Source: Runella zeae DSM 19591
Lineage (GTDB): Bacteria; Bacteroidota; Bacteroidia; Cytophagales; Spirosomataceae
Assembly: GCF_000423565.1 (NCBI RefSeq)
Contig: NZ_KE384036.1
Span: 248,001 to 312,000, forward strand
Direction of reading: 5' to 3'
Length of the DNA stretch: 64,000 nucleotides
Shown piece after piece: positions 53,204 through 62,959 of the stretch; position 1 is the first letter of the stretch, and every line of letters starts with the position of its first letter. The position numbers were made by a program, and so were the translations under genes. The notes under the pieces are model-generated. The model was not told where the DNA came from and did no database searches. It saw nothing but the letters and a program-made list of their open reading frames with translations.

Positions 53204-54238
53204 TTATAAGGAAGCCCGTAGTTTTAAGTAGAATGGCACGTATATCTGCTCCTTCAAATTTTCTTGGATAAGTTGAGCTGTTTTTTGTCCCATGAGCTCA
53301 AAATCAGCCGATATAGTCGTAATTCCCTCCAAAATTATCTTCTTTAAGGGGGTTTCGTTGTATGAAATAATCCCTACGTCTTTGCCTACTTTCAGAGAAG
53401 TAGGCAAGAGTTTTTCTACCAAACCAATCAAATCATTTTCGGTAATACTGATATAGACTTCGCCTTCCCCGATAGGTTCATTAAGAATAGTTGGAATCAC
53501 TTGCATTTCAAACGAATATTGCTGGCAAAAAAGCCGCAAGCCTTCCACTATTTCTTTGGGATGGTGTGAATCTTTAGGAAAAATAATCTTAATGGTATGA
53601 TACTGGGAAAGGCGAGGGAGGGCTTCTTCCAAAGCCTTATAAATATCCATCTTAAAATTCTGATACACAGCGCCATATTGCCCTTTAACACCTGCAATAG
53701 GCTTATCGACGATGATAAGCTTTTCGGCTGGAATAGTGGCGTTGATTATCTCGTGCGCCTTCTCTCCTCCTTCCATAAAATGAGGAATAATGACATAATG
53801 CGAATAATCGTGACTATTGGTCTGAACGAGTTTTTTGAAGTAATTATAGTCGTTGTTATAAACATAAAAATCAATCATGACTCGTTCGCCTAGGGAGGAT
53901 ACCAACGAATCATAAATGATTTTTTTGTGAGCATTAATTTTATTAACCAACAAAAAAATTTTTAGTTGAGAAGGGGTAGCTGTGCTTTTTACAAAATACC
54001 CTTTCCCTGGCACTGAGTCTAATATCCCAATTTTTTTGAGGTATTTATAGCCTTTTTCGGCGGTATCTCTTGATATATCCGACTCAAAACTTAGCTCATT
54101 GATAGAAGGTAGGATTTCATCTTTTTCCAATTCTCCCCGCCCAATAATTTCCATAATCGAATTGGCGATTTGGAGGTACTTAGGAGTTGCCGAATAGCAA
54201 TCAATCGAGATAAGCTGAACCAAGGATTTATTTTTCAT
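53204..54238 (-). CDS. GntR-type regulator with sugar-binding domain
   Basis: 344 residues from the ATG at 54238; one 10 codons earlier (54268) is possible. GntR winged helix 15-85: SATPKYLQIANSIMEIIGRG, ILPSINELSFESDISRDTAE, YLKKIGILDSVPGKGYFV. From about 90 on a periplasmic-binding/LacI-like sensor follows (IFLLVNKINAHKKIIYDSLV, GVKGQYGAVYQNFKMD, VGIISYNETPLKKIILEGIT). Such GntR sensors repress sugar operons until the sugar binds. It is the last gene of the sugar cluster, overlapping the kinase stop by 11 nt; it may regulate this cluster. Confidence 0.9.
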   Translation of the reverse strand: MKNKSLVQLISIDCYSATPKYLQIANSIMEIIGRGELEKDEILPSINELSFESDISRDTAEKGYKYLKKIGILDSVPGKGYFVKSTATPSQLKIFLLVNKINAHKKIIYDSLVSSLGERVMIDFYVYNNDYNYFKKLVQTNSHDYSHYVIIPHFMEGGEKAHEIINATIPAEKLIIVDKPIAGVKGQYGAVYQNFKMDIYKALEEALPRLSQYHTIKIIFPKDSHHPKEIVEGLRLFCQQYSFEMQVIPTILNEPIGEGEVYISITENDLIGLVEKLLPTSLKVGKDVGIISYNETPLKKIILEGITTISADFELMGQKTAQLIQENLKEQIYVPFYLKLRASL

Positions 54239-55715
54239 AATAATGAACCGTTTCTTGCCATCCTTCATAATAAGACATCACGGCCCTATTATCTACGCAT
54301 GGCATTATGGTTTCTACTTCTTTTTTTAGGCTTTGGAGATGGGCAATGTTAGTAAACAATCCACACGCCAATCCTGCCATATACGCTGCTCCAAGCGCCG
54401 ATACGTCGGGCATATTTATCTTTAGGACCGGTTTTCCCAACAAATCGGCCAAAAATTGTAGCACAAAACCATTGGAAGTCATGCCGCCATCTACCATCAA
54501 TTCTTTCAATTCTAAGCCAGCATCAGCCTCCATCGCGCCAATAATATCTTTGATTTGATAAGGGATGGATTCTAAAGCGGCCCTTACCAGATGGTTTTTG
54601 GTAGCACCAAACGTAAGCCCCGTAATAGAAGCCTTTCGGTTCATGTCCCAATGTGGCGCCCCTAAACCACTGAAGGCCGGCACCAGATAGACGCCATTGT
54701 TGTGCGCTACACTCCTTGCCATTGCTTCGGTATCTTTGCTGTCTTCAAAGATTCCCCACTCATTTTTGAGCCATTCGATGGTAGCTCCGCAGGTCACAAT
54801 TACCCCTTCTAAGGCATAATCGACGCGCTCGGCCGTACTCCAACAAATCGTAGAAACCATGCCATTGGCCGAGGATTTTCGCTGATTTCCCACATTCATC
54901 AAAATCGAACAGCCTGTCCCTAAAGTGGCTTTGGCGGTTCCTTCCGAAAAACACCCTTCTCCAAAAGCGGCTGCGTGCGAATCACCAATCATACCCATGA
55001 TAGGTACGGGTTTGGGAAAAAGGCCTTCAAAATCGGACTCTCCAAAAGTATACGAAGAAGGCTGAGGTTGAGGCAATTGGAGACCTGTCAGCCCAAATTC
55101 TCTCAGCAAATCGGCATCCCAATCCAAGGTAGAAAGATTGAAAAACAAGGTGCGAGAAGCATTGGTGTAATCGGTCAAGTATTTTTTACCTTTTGTCAAT
55201 TTATACAAAAGCCAGGTATCTACCGTCCCAAAATACGCCTTACCTGCTTGAATAGCTTCACGGATTTGGGGCTGATTTTGTTGAAGCCACATGAGCTTAG
55301 AACCCGAAAAATAGGGGTCAATGAGCAAGCCTGTTTTTTCATGGATGGTATTCCCTAAACCTCGTTCACGGAGTTGGTCACATATCTTTACCGAGCGCTT
55401 ACATTGCCAAATGACCGCGTTGTGCAAAGGCTTTCCTTGCTCATCCCACAAGATGAAGGTTTCGCGCTGGTTAGAGATTCCAACGGTGGCAATGGAGGTC
55501 AACGAATGGCCTTTGGCTTGAAAATCAGCCAAACATTTTTTGACCGACGACATTACATTTTGGAAAATACCCTCGGGGTCTTGCTCGGCAAAGCCCTCTC
55601 CAAAATAGTGGGTTTTCAAGGGTTCGGAAGCCCGTGATACCACTTGCCCTTGTGCATCAAAAACAAGCGTTTTGGTACTACTTGTACCTTGGTCGATGGC
55701 TAAAATGAAAGACAT
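54228..55715 (-). CDS. FGGY family carbohydrate kinase (glycerol-kinase-like)
   Basis: 495 residues. FGGY fold: MSFILAIDQGTSSTKTLVFD, SNQRETFILWDEQGKPLHNA, DTWLLYKLTKG, GMIGDSHAAAFGEG, LGTGCSILMNVG and TCGATIEWLKNEWG, then SGLGAPHWDMNRKASITGL and ELMVDGGMTSNGFVLQFLAD. The overall style is closest to glycerol kinase, but the operon (isomerase, transketolase, RbsABC) and the absence of glpF argue for a keto-sugar substrate. Phosphorylates its substrate in the cytoplasm. 337 nt separate it from rbsC. Confidence 0.88.
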   Translation of the reverse strand: MSFILAIDQGTSSTKTLVFDAQGQVVSRASEPLKTHYFGEGFAEQDPEGIFQNVMSSVKKCLADFQAKGHSLTSIATVGISNQRETFILWDEQGKPLHNAVIWQCKRSVKICDQLRERGLGNTIHEKTGLLIDPYFSGSKLMWLQQNQPQIREAIQAGKAYFGTVDTWLLYKLTKGKKYLTDYTNASRTLFFNLSTLDWDADLLREFGLTGLQLPQPQPSSYTFGESDFEGLFPKPVPIMGMIGDSHAAAFGEGCFSEGTAKATLGTGCSILMNVGNQRKSSANGMVSTICWSTAERVDYALEGVIVTCGATIEWLKNEWGIFEDSKDTEAMARSVAHNNGVYLVPAFSGLGAPHWDMNRKASITGLTFGATKNHLVRAALESIPYQIKDIIGAMEADAGLELKELMVDGGMTSNGFVLQFLADLLGKPVLKINMPDVSALGAAYMAGLACGLFTNIAHLQSLKKEVETIMPCVDNRAVMSYYEGWQETVHYYEK

Positions 55716-56052
55716 TTATAAATTTAAGTGCGGTTGATTGTAAGTACATTGTTAAGTAAAAAGTTTTGTTTTTTACCCGCAGAAGTTCGCTGAATAATAC
55801 AAACGCGGATTTTCGCTAAAAAAGGGCTTTATACAGTCTCCTATCTGCGTTTGTCTGCGACTTTAAATCTGCGCCAATCGGCGGGTAAAATAAAAAACCT
55901 TAGCTAACAATGCAGTAAGTGCTTACGCACCATTAATCTTTAATTGTTGATAATCAGCAACTACCAAACAGTTATAAGCTAATTTAGCTTTGCGCATTCA
56001 CTTAAGTACTTGTGTTAAATAAGTCTTTTGCGTTAGAAAAAACAGCCTAAAA
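55716..56052. other. Gap between kinase and permease genes
   Basis: 337 bp without gene, largely occupied by the imperfect palindrome at 55769-55892 with TCTGCG words. Confidence 0.5.
55769..55892. repeat. Large imperfect palindrome with TCTGCG words
   Basis: Outer arms TTTTTTACCCGC (55769-55780) and 55881-55892 are 11/12 complementary; inner parts ACAAACGCGGAT and ATCTGCGTTTGT also pair. The right side has a 6-nt word (TCTGCG) repeated about every 10-13 nt. One arm seems to have lost about 10 nt. Resembles the dispersed TCTGCG repeats of Bacteroidota intergenic DNA. Confidence 0.6.
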
Positions 56053-57033
56053 TCAGTGGTTTTTGGTATTGGCTTTGTCGATAACGACCGCTATCAAAAT
56101 CACCAGTCCTTTGACTACTTGTTGCCAAAAAGGCGATACATTGAGCAATACCAAGCCATTGTTTAACACTCCAATGATGATAGCCCCCAAGACCGTCCCG
56201 CCGATACTGCCCTTTCCGCCCGACAACGAAGTCCCGCCAATCACCACTGCCGCAATAGAGTCAAGTTCGTAGCCTGTACCGGCGTTGGGCTGGGCAGAAT
56301 CAAGACGTGAAGTCACCATCAAACCTCCTACCGCCGCCAGCACACCCGCCAATGTGTACACAATCACTTTGACCCGATTGATATTGATTCCAGACAACCG
56401 CGCCGCATTTTCATTGCCTCCAATGGCATAGATATAACGCCCGATTTTGGTTTTGTTGGAAAGTAAAATCGCTAACACCACCACTAAGGCACTTATCCAA
56501 ACCGGAACCGGCACGCCCAAAAACCAGCCTGTACCCAAAAAAGCAAAGTCTTTGCCTAATCCACTGATAGGAAAGCCCTGTGTCCAGAGCATGGTCAGAC
56601 CACGCGCTACGGTCAGCATAGCCAAAGTAGCTACAAAAGGGGGTACTTTGAAACGCGTAATAGCCACGCCATTAAAAAAACCCAACAACCCACCTACTAC
56701 GATGCCCGCTAGAATGCCTCCCAAAAGTGTGAAACCTACGAAAAGATTTTGGGTAGGAAACTCAATGCCCGACTTGTATAAACCAGCGGTCACAGCCCCA
56801 CTCAATGCCAATACCGACCCTACCGACAAATCAATTCCTGCCATAAGTACCACGAGGGTCATACCCGTTGAAATACAGATATTTACTGAAATTTGGCGTA
56901 ATACATTCCAAAAATTAGAAACGGTAAAAAATTTGTCAGATAGTAAACCTATCACCATACACAACACAAAAAGTGCTATCAGCGGTTGAAGTTTAGACAA
57001 AAGTTTTTTTTGTGAATCGATGGTTGTTTGCAT
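56053..57033 (-). CDS. rbsC: Sugar ABC transporter permease (RbsC type)
   Basis: 326 residues with about nine helices. NICISTGMTLVVLMAGIDLSVGSVL is the BPD_transp_2 signature near 50, then NGVAITRFKVPPFVATLAML, GGNENAARLSGININRVKV and LDSIAAVVIGGTSLSGGKGS near 260. Forms the inner membrane channel of a ribose/xylose/galactose class importer with the RbsA and RbsB products. 278 nt after the rbsA gene, with hairpins in the gap. Confidence 0.94.
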   Translation of the reverse strand: MQTTIDSQKKLLSKLQPLIALFVLCMVIGLLSDKFFTVSNFWNVLRQISVNICISTGMTLVVLMAGIDLSVGSVLALSGAVTAGLYKSGIEFPTQNLFVGFTLLGGILAGIVVGGLLGFFNGVAITRFKVPPFVATLAMLTVARGLTMLWTQGFPISGLGKDFAFLGTGWFLGVPVPVWISALVVVLAILLSNKTKIGRYIYAIGGNENAARLSGININRVKVIVYTLAGVLAAVGGLMVTSRLDSAQPNAGTGYELDSIAAVVIGGTSLSGGKGSIGGTVLGAIIIGVLNNGLVLLNVSPFWQQVVKGLVILIAVVIDKANTKNH

Positions 57034-57045
57034 TTCTTTTAAGTG

Positions 57046-57099
57046 CTAAAGCACAACGGGGGTCACCCAGCGGTATTTGTTTTCTCCGTTGTGGTAAAG
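57046..57099. repeat. Inverted repeat between rbsA and rbsC
   Basis: CTAAAGCACAACGG (57046-57059) pairs with 57086-57099 (11/14), loop 26 nt. A second small hairpin AAGGCT/AGCCTT lies at 57164-57177. They could set a difference in expression between ATPase and permease mRNA. Confidence 0.45.
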
Positions 57100-57311
57100 T
57101 GTCGTGATGGTGATTCTTCCGATAACTTAATTATTACAGCGTTTAAAAATCTATGTAAAAGTCAAGGCTAAAGCCTTTTATACGAGATGTTATTTCTCTT
57201 AGTAGCTCCAACTCTGCCTCCATTTACCTCTGATTTTTTAGGATGTCGAAAAGTTTTTTTTTGCACGAAAACTTATACATCATTTTCAAATTAGATAAAT
57301 AACAGTCTCCT

Positions 57312-58826
57312 TCAATTCTGCAAAACTTTAGGAATAGCGGCTTTCAACAATATATCTTCGGTGGCATTTTGGGTCAACATCTCCAAGGTGAGCTTGCCTT
57401 CGGCCAATACCAATACGCGGTCTGAAACGGCGAAAATTTCGGGTAATTCGGAAGAAACCATTATAATCCCCAAACCCGACGCGGCCAATTTCAGTATCAG
57501 CTTATAAATCTCACTTTTGGCATGAATATCGATTCCACGGGTAGGCTCGTCGAGCAGCAATACCTTGGGATGCGTGGCAAGCCATTTACCCAAAATCACC
57601 TTTTGTTGGTTTCCGCCGCTTAAATTTTTGATAAGTTGCTGCGACGATGAAGTTTTTACGCCTAGTTCTTGAATGTATTTTTCGGCCAATTGGGATTCGG
57701 CTTGGTTGCTCAAAAAGCCATTTTTTTCGACCTGCTCCCCCAAAGATGCCAAACTTATATTTTGGCTCACGGTCATTCCGGGCACGATTCCGTCCCTTTT
57801 TCTATCTTCGGGTACCAAAGCCAAACCCGCCCTCACTGCCTCTACGGATGATTTGAGATGAAGCGCCTCTCCATTAAGATACATTTGCCCCGTAGCCCTT
57901 GTGGGATGTAGCCCAAAAATCGTTTCGAGGAGTTCGGTACGGCCTGCCCCCATCAGTCCAAATATACCTAGTACTTCGCCTTTTTTGAGATGAAAAGAAA
58001 TATCTGATAAAATAAAACTCTCTTTGTGATTAGGCTTTTTCAAAGATAAACCATTGATTTCCAGTACATTTTCTTGGTTATTCAAAATAATTTTTGGCGG
58101 TGGGATGAAGATTTCGCGACCTACCATTTTTTGAATCAACTGGTCATGGGTCATTCCCTGAATATTTCCTGATTCGATAGATTTACCATCGCGCAATACA
58201 ATGTAGCGGTCGGCAATGCGAAACAATTCGTCGAGTTTGTGGGAGATATAAACGATGGTCTTATTGTCAGCCCTTAGCTCTTCGATGATGCCGAAGAGAG
58301 TTTCGACCTCTTGGTCGGTAATGGCCGAGGTAGGCTCATCCATGATGATGACCTTTGGCTCTAATAGCAACGCTTTGGCAATCTCAACTAGCTGTTGCTG
58401 CCCTACTTTTAGTTCTTGAACGGGCGTAGCGGGGTCTATATCCAGCCTAAGTTTTTGGAGCAAAACCGTGGCTTGATCGCGCATTCGCCGTTTATGGAGC
58501 GTACCCCATTTGGTCAAGATTTCTTGCCCCAAAAAGATATTTTCCGTAATGCTCAGGTAAGGTATCAGATTGAGTTCTTGGTGAATGATAGCGATTCCGG
58601 CCTGTTGCGCTTCCTTAGTGTTCTGAAAGCGGGTGGGTTTGGCGTGCCACACAATCTGCCCTTCATAATCATTATCCACCCCCGACAAGATTTTCATCAA
58701 GGTAGATTTGCCGGCCCCGTTTTCTCCCAAAATGGCATTTACTTTGCCTTCGTGGAGTTCGAGACACACCCGGTCTAGTGCCGTAACACCCGAAAACTTT
58801 TTGGTTATGTTGTCTGCAACAAGCAC
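57312..58826 (-). CDS. rbsA: Sugar ABC transporter ATP-binding protein (RbsA type)
   Basis: 504 residues, two ABC domains in tandem. First: Walker A ILGENGAGKSTLMKIL near 32, Q-loop region IIHQELNLIPYLSITENIFL, signature and Walker B LLEPKVIIMDEPTSAITDQE. Second: GIFGLMGAGRTELLETIF near 288, LSGGNQQKVILGKWLATHPK and VLLLDEPTRGIDIHAKSE. Typical of monosaccharide importers in which the second site is degenerate. It powers uptake through RbsC. Located directly after the DUF2291 gene with 27 nt between. Confidence 0.95.
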   Translation of the reverse strand: MLVADNITKKFSGVTALDRVCLELHEGKVNAILGENGAGKSTLMKILSGVDNDYEGQIVWHAKPTRFQNTKEAQQAGIAIIHQELNLIPYLSITENIFLGQEILTKWGTLHKRRMRDQATVLLQKLRLDIDPATPVQELKVGQQQLVEIAKALLLEPKVIIMDEPTSAITDQEVETLFGIIEELRADNKTIVYISHKLDELFRIADRYIVLRDGKSIESGNIQGMTHDQLIQKMVGREIFIPPPKIILNNQENVLEINGLSLKKPNHKESFILSDISFHLKKGEVLGIFGLMGAGRTELLETIFGLHPTRATGQMYLNGEALHLKSSVEAVRAGLALVPEDRKRDGIVPGMTVSQNISLASLGEQVEKNGFLSNQAESQLAEKYIQELGVKTSSSQQLIKNLSGGNQQKVILGKWLATHPKVLLLDEPTRGIDIHAKSEIYKLILKLAASGLGIIMVSSELPEIFAVSDRVLVLAEGKLTLEMLTQNATEDILLKAAIPKVLQN

Positions 58827-58853
58827 AATGAGGTCGATTTTGGGAATAGAATA

Positions 58854-59483
58854 CTACTGAATAGAAACAGGAATTACTTCGATATTATCAAGATTGAGGC
58901 GAGCGCTGTTTAGCTCCATCACTCCTGTAAAGACCACATTATCACCCACTTTATCTTTTGCTCTGAAAGGAGGAATCACCTTGTTTTTTACAATTTTATT
59001 CAACTCCGCCGATACATTATTGATATCGGTGGTATTGGTAAAAGTCGTAATGTCAAACAAACCCGTAGCATCCCGAATGGCATTGCCATAAATAAACTCC
59101 GTAGCCAAAGTGAGCGATTGATTACCTACTTGAAGATTTACCTCATCTTCGTTGATAGCGGTAATAGTCCCCGTACCTTTGACTAAAAAGTATTTGATAC
59201 TTCCTACTGCCGTAGCATGGGCATATTTTTCAAAAGCTTGGTCTTTAGAAATCGTCAATAGTTGAATCAACTCCTGAATCCCCGAGGCATTGGCAAGCTG
59301 TGGTGTAAGCGTTGAGGTAAAAAATTTTTGAGCATAGGCTGCCGCATCAAATTTCTTGTTGGCCACATTTTTGACTTCGTCCAATTTTTTGAAATAAACA
59401 GAATGATACCCCAAAAACAGCACGACCCCCACCCCTAGCAAATACTTTATGGTCAGATTATTCTTTTTTTCCGAATGCGGCAT
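58854..59483 (-). CDS. DUF2291 protein of sugar ABC operon
   Basis: 209 residues from the ATG at 59483 (a TTG at 59492 would add three). One N-terminal membrane helix ([20 protein letters not shown]) anchors a periplasmic domain with [31 protein letters not shown] and [23 protein letters not shown]2291 proteins usually accompany RbsABC-type transporters; function unknown. It overlaps the rbsB stop by 26 nt, so translation is coupled with the binding protein, suggesting that it assists substrate delivery. Confidence 0.88.
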   Translation of the reverse strand: MPHSEKKNNLTIKYLLGVGVVLFLGYHSVYFKKLDEVKNVANKKFDAAAYAQKFFTSTLTPQLANASGIQELIQLLTISKDQAFEKYAHATAVGSIKYFLVKGTGTITAINEDEVNLQVGNQSLTLATEFIYGNAIRDATGLFDITTFTNTTDINNVSAELNKIVKNKVIPPFRAKDKVGDNVVFTGVMELNSARLNLDNIEVIPVSIQ

Positions 59484-60429
59484 AATCTTCAATGTTTTCT
59501 TTGGTTACTAATTCGACGGCAACGGGCAATTTTTGTGGAAAATCTTTTTTCCCTTTCAAATATTGATCAGCATAGATAGCGGCTGTTTGGGCCATTACTT
59601 TGGGAAATTGCATCCCAGTGGCGGCAATTTTTCCGTCTTTGATAGCATCTATCACGTCGGCTGCCCCGTCAAACCCAAAAACCTTGACTTTATCGGCCTT
59701 TCCTGCCGCCGCAAGTGCTTGATAAGCGCCCATTGCCATGGCATCGTTGCCACAAAAAACCGCATCAATATTGGGATGAGCTTGCATGATAGACTCCAAG
59801 ACGTCCATGGCTTTGTTACGGTCAAAATCAGCGCTTTGTTGAGCCACCATTTTTAGCCCAGCATAATTGTCAACCACACTATGGAACCCTTGTGAACGCG
59901 CCCAAGTGTTGTTGTCGCCCACCAATCCGAGCAATTCTACATAATTGCCTTTTTTCTTCATTTGTTTCACAAAATACTTAGCCAACGAAACACAACCCGA
60001 ATAGCTATCTGATAAGATTTGGGAAGTGGCAGCGTCGGCCGAGTTTACTTCCCGATCCATACAAAACACAGGCACGCCCGCCGCCTTAGCTTTCTGAACG
60101 TTTACGACCGAGCCTTCGGCGTCAGTTGGGTTAAAAAGAATAGCATTGTAACCCGATACCAACGCATTTTCGAAATGGTCAGATTCTAGAGCCGTATTGT
60201 TTTGTGAATCAAAAATTTTGGTTTCGTAGCCAAGTTCTTTGGCTTTGGCGGCGGCATTATCAGCCAAAAACACAAACCACGGGTTGTTGAGCGTCGAAAT
60301 GACAATAGCCATTTTCTTAGGAGTCTCCGAGGTATTTTTGTTTGAACAGCTCCCCAAAAACAAGAGACAAAAAGCAAGGCTAAAAACAATCCCTCTATTA
60401 CTTTTCAATTGCCACAAATAATTAATCAT
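59458..60429 (-). CDS. rbsB: Sugar ABC transporter substrate-binding lipoprotein (RbsB type)
   Basis: 323 residues from the ATG at 60429; a TTG at 60462 is less likely. Lipobox [14 protein letters not shown]. Periplasmic-binding-protein type 1 fold: [80 protein letters not shown], and [20 protein letters not shown]. Delivers a monosaccharide to RbsC/RbsA. The ligand is not read from sequence, but NNPWF and DAEG-type motifs are ribose-family like. Confidence 0.94.
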   Translation of the reverse strand: MINYLWQLKSNRGIVFSLAFCLLFLGSCSNKNTSETPKKMAIVISTLNNPWFVFLADNAAAKAKELGYETKIFDSQNNTALESDHFENALVSGYNAILFNPTDAEGSVVNVQKAKAAGVPVFCMDREVNSADAATSQILSDSYSGCVSLAKYFVKQMKKKGNYVELLGLVGDNNTWARSQGFHSVVDNYAGLKMVAQQSADFDRNKAMDVLESIMQAHPNIDAVFCGNDAMAMGAYQALAAAGKADKVKVFGFDGAADVIDAIKDGKIAATGMQFPKVMAQTAAIYADQYLKGKKDFPQKLPVAVELVTKENIEDYAAFGKKE

Positions 60430-60442
60430 TGTCGATACGCTT

Positions 60443-61840
60443 TTAGGGGAAAACTGTCGCAATCACCCGCTGATAACGAGTCAAAGAAGGTGTGCCGTTG
60501 TCGGATACCGCCAACACTATGTGAATAGTCTCCGGCTGAGTTACTTTAGGCGCCACAAACCAAGCCTCTGCTTTGGTTTTATCATTGATTTGAATTCCGT
60601 TTTTATTGCCATAAGTACCCGGTTCGGCATAGTATATCCAATCGTATTTGAGGAGATTGCCGTCGGGGTCGGTGCTGCCTTTAGCGCTCAATTGTACTTT
60701 TTCGCCACTTTTTACTTTCAGAAGATTAGCATGAGAAAGTTTGGCAACGGGCGGGTGATTGGCTTCTTTGTAAGACTTCACACACCAATCCATCCTCGCT
60801 GCAAAATCGTGCTGAAATGCCTCACGCCAACGCCAAATGGTGGCTTTGTTGCTGGTTTGGTAGCTACTATCCATACCTATGACTTCATCTACGGCATCGG
60901 CCCACAGAGGGCGGGTTTCGGGTTCGTAAAACCACTTTTGAGTACGAGGCGTATAAAACTCATAGCGCCCTCCCCAGCTTCCATAGTCAGGATGCTCAGA
61001 ATCGCCCAAGCCATTGGGAATGAGATACAAAAAAGTAGGCGTATCTCCTTCCATCAAAAACTTCACGGCAGGATATTCTTCTCCCAACGGCCCGTGATTT
61101 TTGCGGATGTGTTGTTCTAACCAAGGATTGTCGACAATACTAAAATTAGCGCCCGAAAATCGCCCGTGAAACTTATCGCCACTGATACCCGACCAAGTAG
61201 CATAATGATAGGCACCATTGGCATGAAAACCGGGGCTTGCGATATAAAACAACTGTGGGAAATTTTTACGAATCCAAGGGCCGCTATCGTCTTGGTCTGA
61301 AATGGTATAAACCCGAAGTTTTGACACAAATTTTGCCACTTCATCGGGTGTACGGGTCATTTTGACTTTCCAAAGGGCTTGCGCCAAACAATTGGCTCCC
61401 CCCCACACCGGAATCCAAAGCGGGCGAGGGTCGTTTTTGTCAGCTTGTTTGATAATCCACTCTGAACCTTCTGAGTCTTTGCCTTCGCCTACGGCTTCCA
61501 TGCCGCATTTGGGATACCCCGATTTAATGATGCCCAGCAAAAAAGCAGTTTCAGGAAAACCTTTTTCGTGTAACAATAAATTGCTCCGCACTTTGTCGTA
61601 GGCATTCACAATCTTCCGAATGCTCTCTGGAGCCGTACGGTTGCGTTGGTGAATAGAAGTCGTAGCCACAATGCCCTCAATATCCCACTGATTGCTGTAA
61701 GTCAAAAAACGCACCATCGATTGGGTATCATCGGGTTCATTTTCGATGTCGGTAAGTATCAGCACCCGAAGTTTTTCGGAAGGTTGAGCGTACAAGTGCT
61801 TAATGGAAAACAACAAAAAAACATAAACAAATAGCCTCAT
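60443..61840 (-). CDS. DUF1593 (Sde182-like) secreted nucleoside-hydrolase-like protein
   Basis: 465 residues with signal peptide [20 protein letters not shown]-terminal nucleoside-hydrolase-like domain: [20 protein letters not shown] with the NH-type acidic cluster, [51 protein letters not shown]-terminal Ig-like region [20 protein letters not shown] and [20 protein letters not shown]. Sde182-type proteins release glycans or nucleosides extracellularly. It starts the transporter part of the operon and could liberate the imported sugar. Signal peptide implies periplasmic or outer location. A G7 run in the VWGGANC codons is in frame. Confidence 0.85.
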   Translation of the reverse strand: MRLFVYVFLLFSIKHLYAQPSEKLRVLILTDIENEPDDTQSMVRFLTYSNQWDIEGIVATTSIHQRNRTAPESIRKIVNAYDKVRSNLLLHEKGFPETAFLLGIIKSGYPKCGMEAVGEGKDSEGSEWIIKQADKNDPRPLWIPVWGGANCLAQALWKVKMTRTPDEVAKFVSKLRVYTISDQDDSGPWIRKNFPQLFYIASPGFHANGAYHYATWSGISGDKFHGRFSGANFSIVDNPWLEQHIRKNHGPLGEEYPAVKFLMEGDTPTFLYLIPNGLGDSEHPDYGSWGGRYEFYTPRTQKWFYEPETRPLWADAVDEVIGMDSSYQTSNKATIWRWREAFQHDFAARMDWCVKSYKEANHPPVAKLSHANLLKVKSGEKVQLSAKGSTDPDGNLLKYDWIYYAEPGTYGNKNGIQINDKTKAEAWFVAPKVTQPETIHIVLAVSDNGTPSLTRYQRVIATVFP

Positions 61841-61893
61841 TGATTTTAGGAATAGTGGTTTAGGGGAAATGTATCTAATCTTACTGAGGTTGG

Positions 61894-62868
61894 TTAAACG
61901 CGCAATAAGGCTAAAGCTCGATGAGCAATGCCTTGTTCGGAAATACCGTAATGGTTAAAGATTTCGGTTTGAGAACCCGTCACGGTGTATTCGTCAGGAA
62001 TGCCCATGAGGTCAAAAGCTTTATGATATCTATTCTTTAAAAGCCATGCAGCACAGGCTTCTCCCAAGCCACCATAAACGCTATGCTCTTCTACGGTCAA
62101 AATCGCTTTACATTTTTGCGCCAATTGAGCCAGCAATTCCTCATCCAAAGGTTTGATTGTGTGCATACTCACAACAGTCGCTTCAATATGATACTCACGA
62201 GCCAATTTGTGCGCTGCTTGCAGGGCTGGATAGACGGTCTCTCCCGTGGCAATGAGCGCTATATCATCACCTTCTCTTACCACCCTACCCTTTCCGATTT
62301 CGAAAGGAATCGCATCTTCCATGTCGAGCAAAGGCATTGGTTTTTTACCAAAACGCAAATAAAAAGGTTGTGAAAGTGCCGCCACTTGCTTTACGGCCTG
62401 CGCTGTTTCAAAACCATCGGCTGGGGCAATGATTGTAATGTTGTGAATCGCTCTCAGCACCGCAAAATCATGAAGACTGTGGTGAGTCGAACCCAAAGCG
62501 CCATAACTTACTCCTGCGCTGATACCCACGAGTTTGACGGGATTGTTGGAATAGGCCACGTCATTTTTGATTTGTTCCAATGCCCTCGCCGTCAGAAAGC
62601 AAGCAGGCGAAACCGCAAATACTTTTTTACCCGTAGACGCTAATCCTGCCGCCATGCCTACGAGGTTTTGCTCGGCTATTCCTACTTCTACTATTTGAGC
62701 AGGGTATTTTTTACCAAAGGGTACCAATTTTCCCGAACCTCGCGAATCGCTTGTTACTACTACGACCTGCTTATCAAGCGCGGCCAAAGACTGAAGCGTC
62801 TCAGCAAATACCTCTTGATTGGCAATCGCCGTCCCTGCTAAGGGAACCTCTATCATTTCGTTGCCCAT
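61894..62868 (-). CDS. Transketolase C-terminal subunit
   Basis: 324 residues, second half of a split transketolase (Pyr and C-terminal domains). [60 protein letters not shown] and [24 protein letters not shown] sequence, ending with [10 protein letters not shown] and the [23 protein letters not shown]. Forms with the N-terminal subunit next door a TPP enzyme transferring two-carbon units. Likely acts on a phosphorylated ketose made by the isomerase and kinase. Confidence 0.92.
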   Translation of the reverse strand: MGNEMIEVPLAGTAIANQEVFAETLQSLAALDKQVVVVTSDSRGSGKLVPFGKKYPAQIVEVGIAEQNLVGMAAGLASTGKKVFAVSPACFLTARALEQIKNDVAYSNNPVKLVGISAGVSYGALGSTHHSLHDFAVLRAIHNITIIAPADGFETAQAVKQVAALSQPFYLRFGKKPMPLLDMEDAIPFEIGKGRVVREGDDIALIATGETVYPALQAAHKLAREYHIEATVVSMHTIKPLDEELLAQLAQKCKAILTVEEHSVYGGLGEACAAWLLKNRYHKAFDLMGIPDEYTVTGSQTEIFNHYGISEQGIAHRALALLRV

Positions 62869-62959
62869 TTTTATTTTAAGTTCTTACTGACAATCAACCA
62901 TTTAACAAAACATCCGAACTAAACTTAAATAGCAGTTAGTTATATTACTTCTTCAGTGG

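Noticed and set aside
54228-55715. Calling the FGGY gene glycerol kinase (glpK)
   Set aside because: Sequence style fits, but no glpF or glpD and the operon is about another sugar, so the symbol was withheld.
60521-61120. 199-codon plus-strand frame inside the DUF1593 gene
   Set aside because: Antisense shadow with no recognisable features.
61398-61404. G7 tract in the DUF1593 gene
   Set aside because: In frame (W-G-G-A codons) with no frame break; weak evidence alone.
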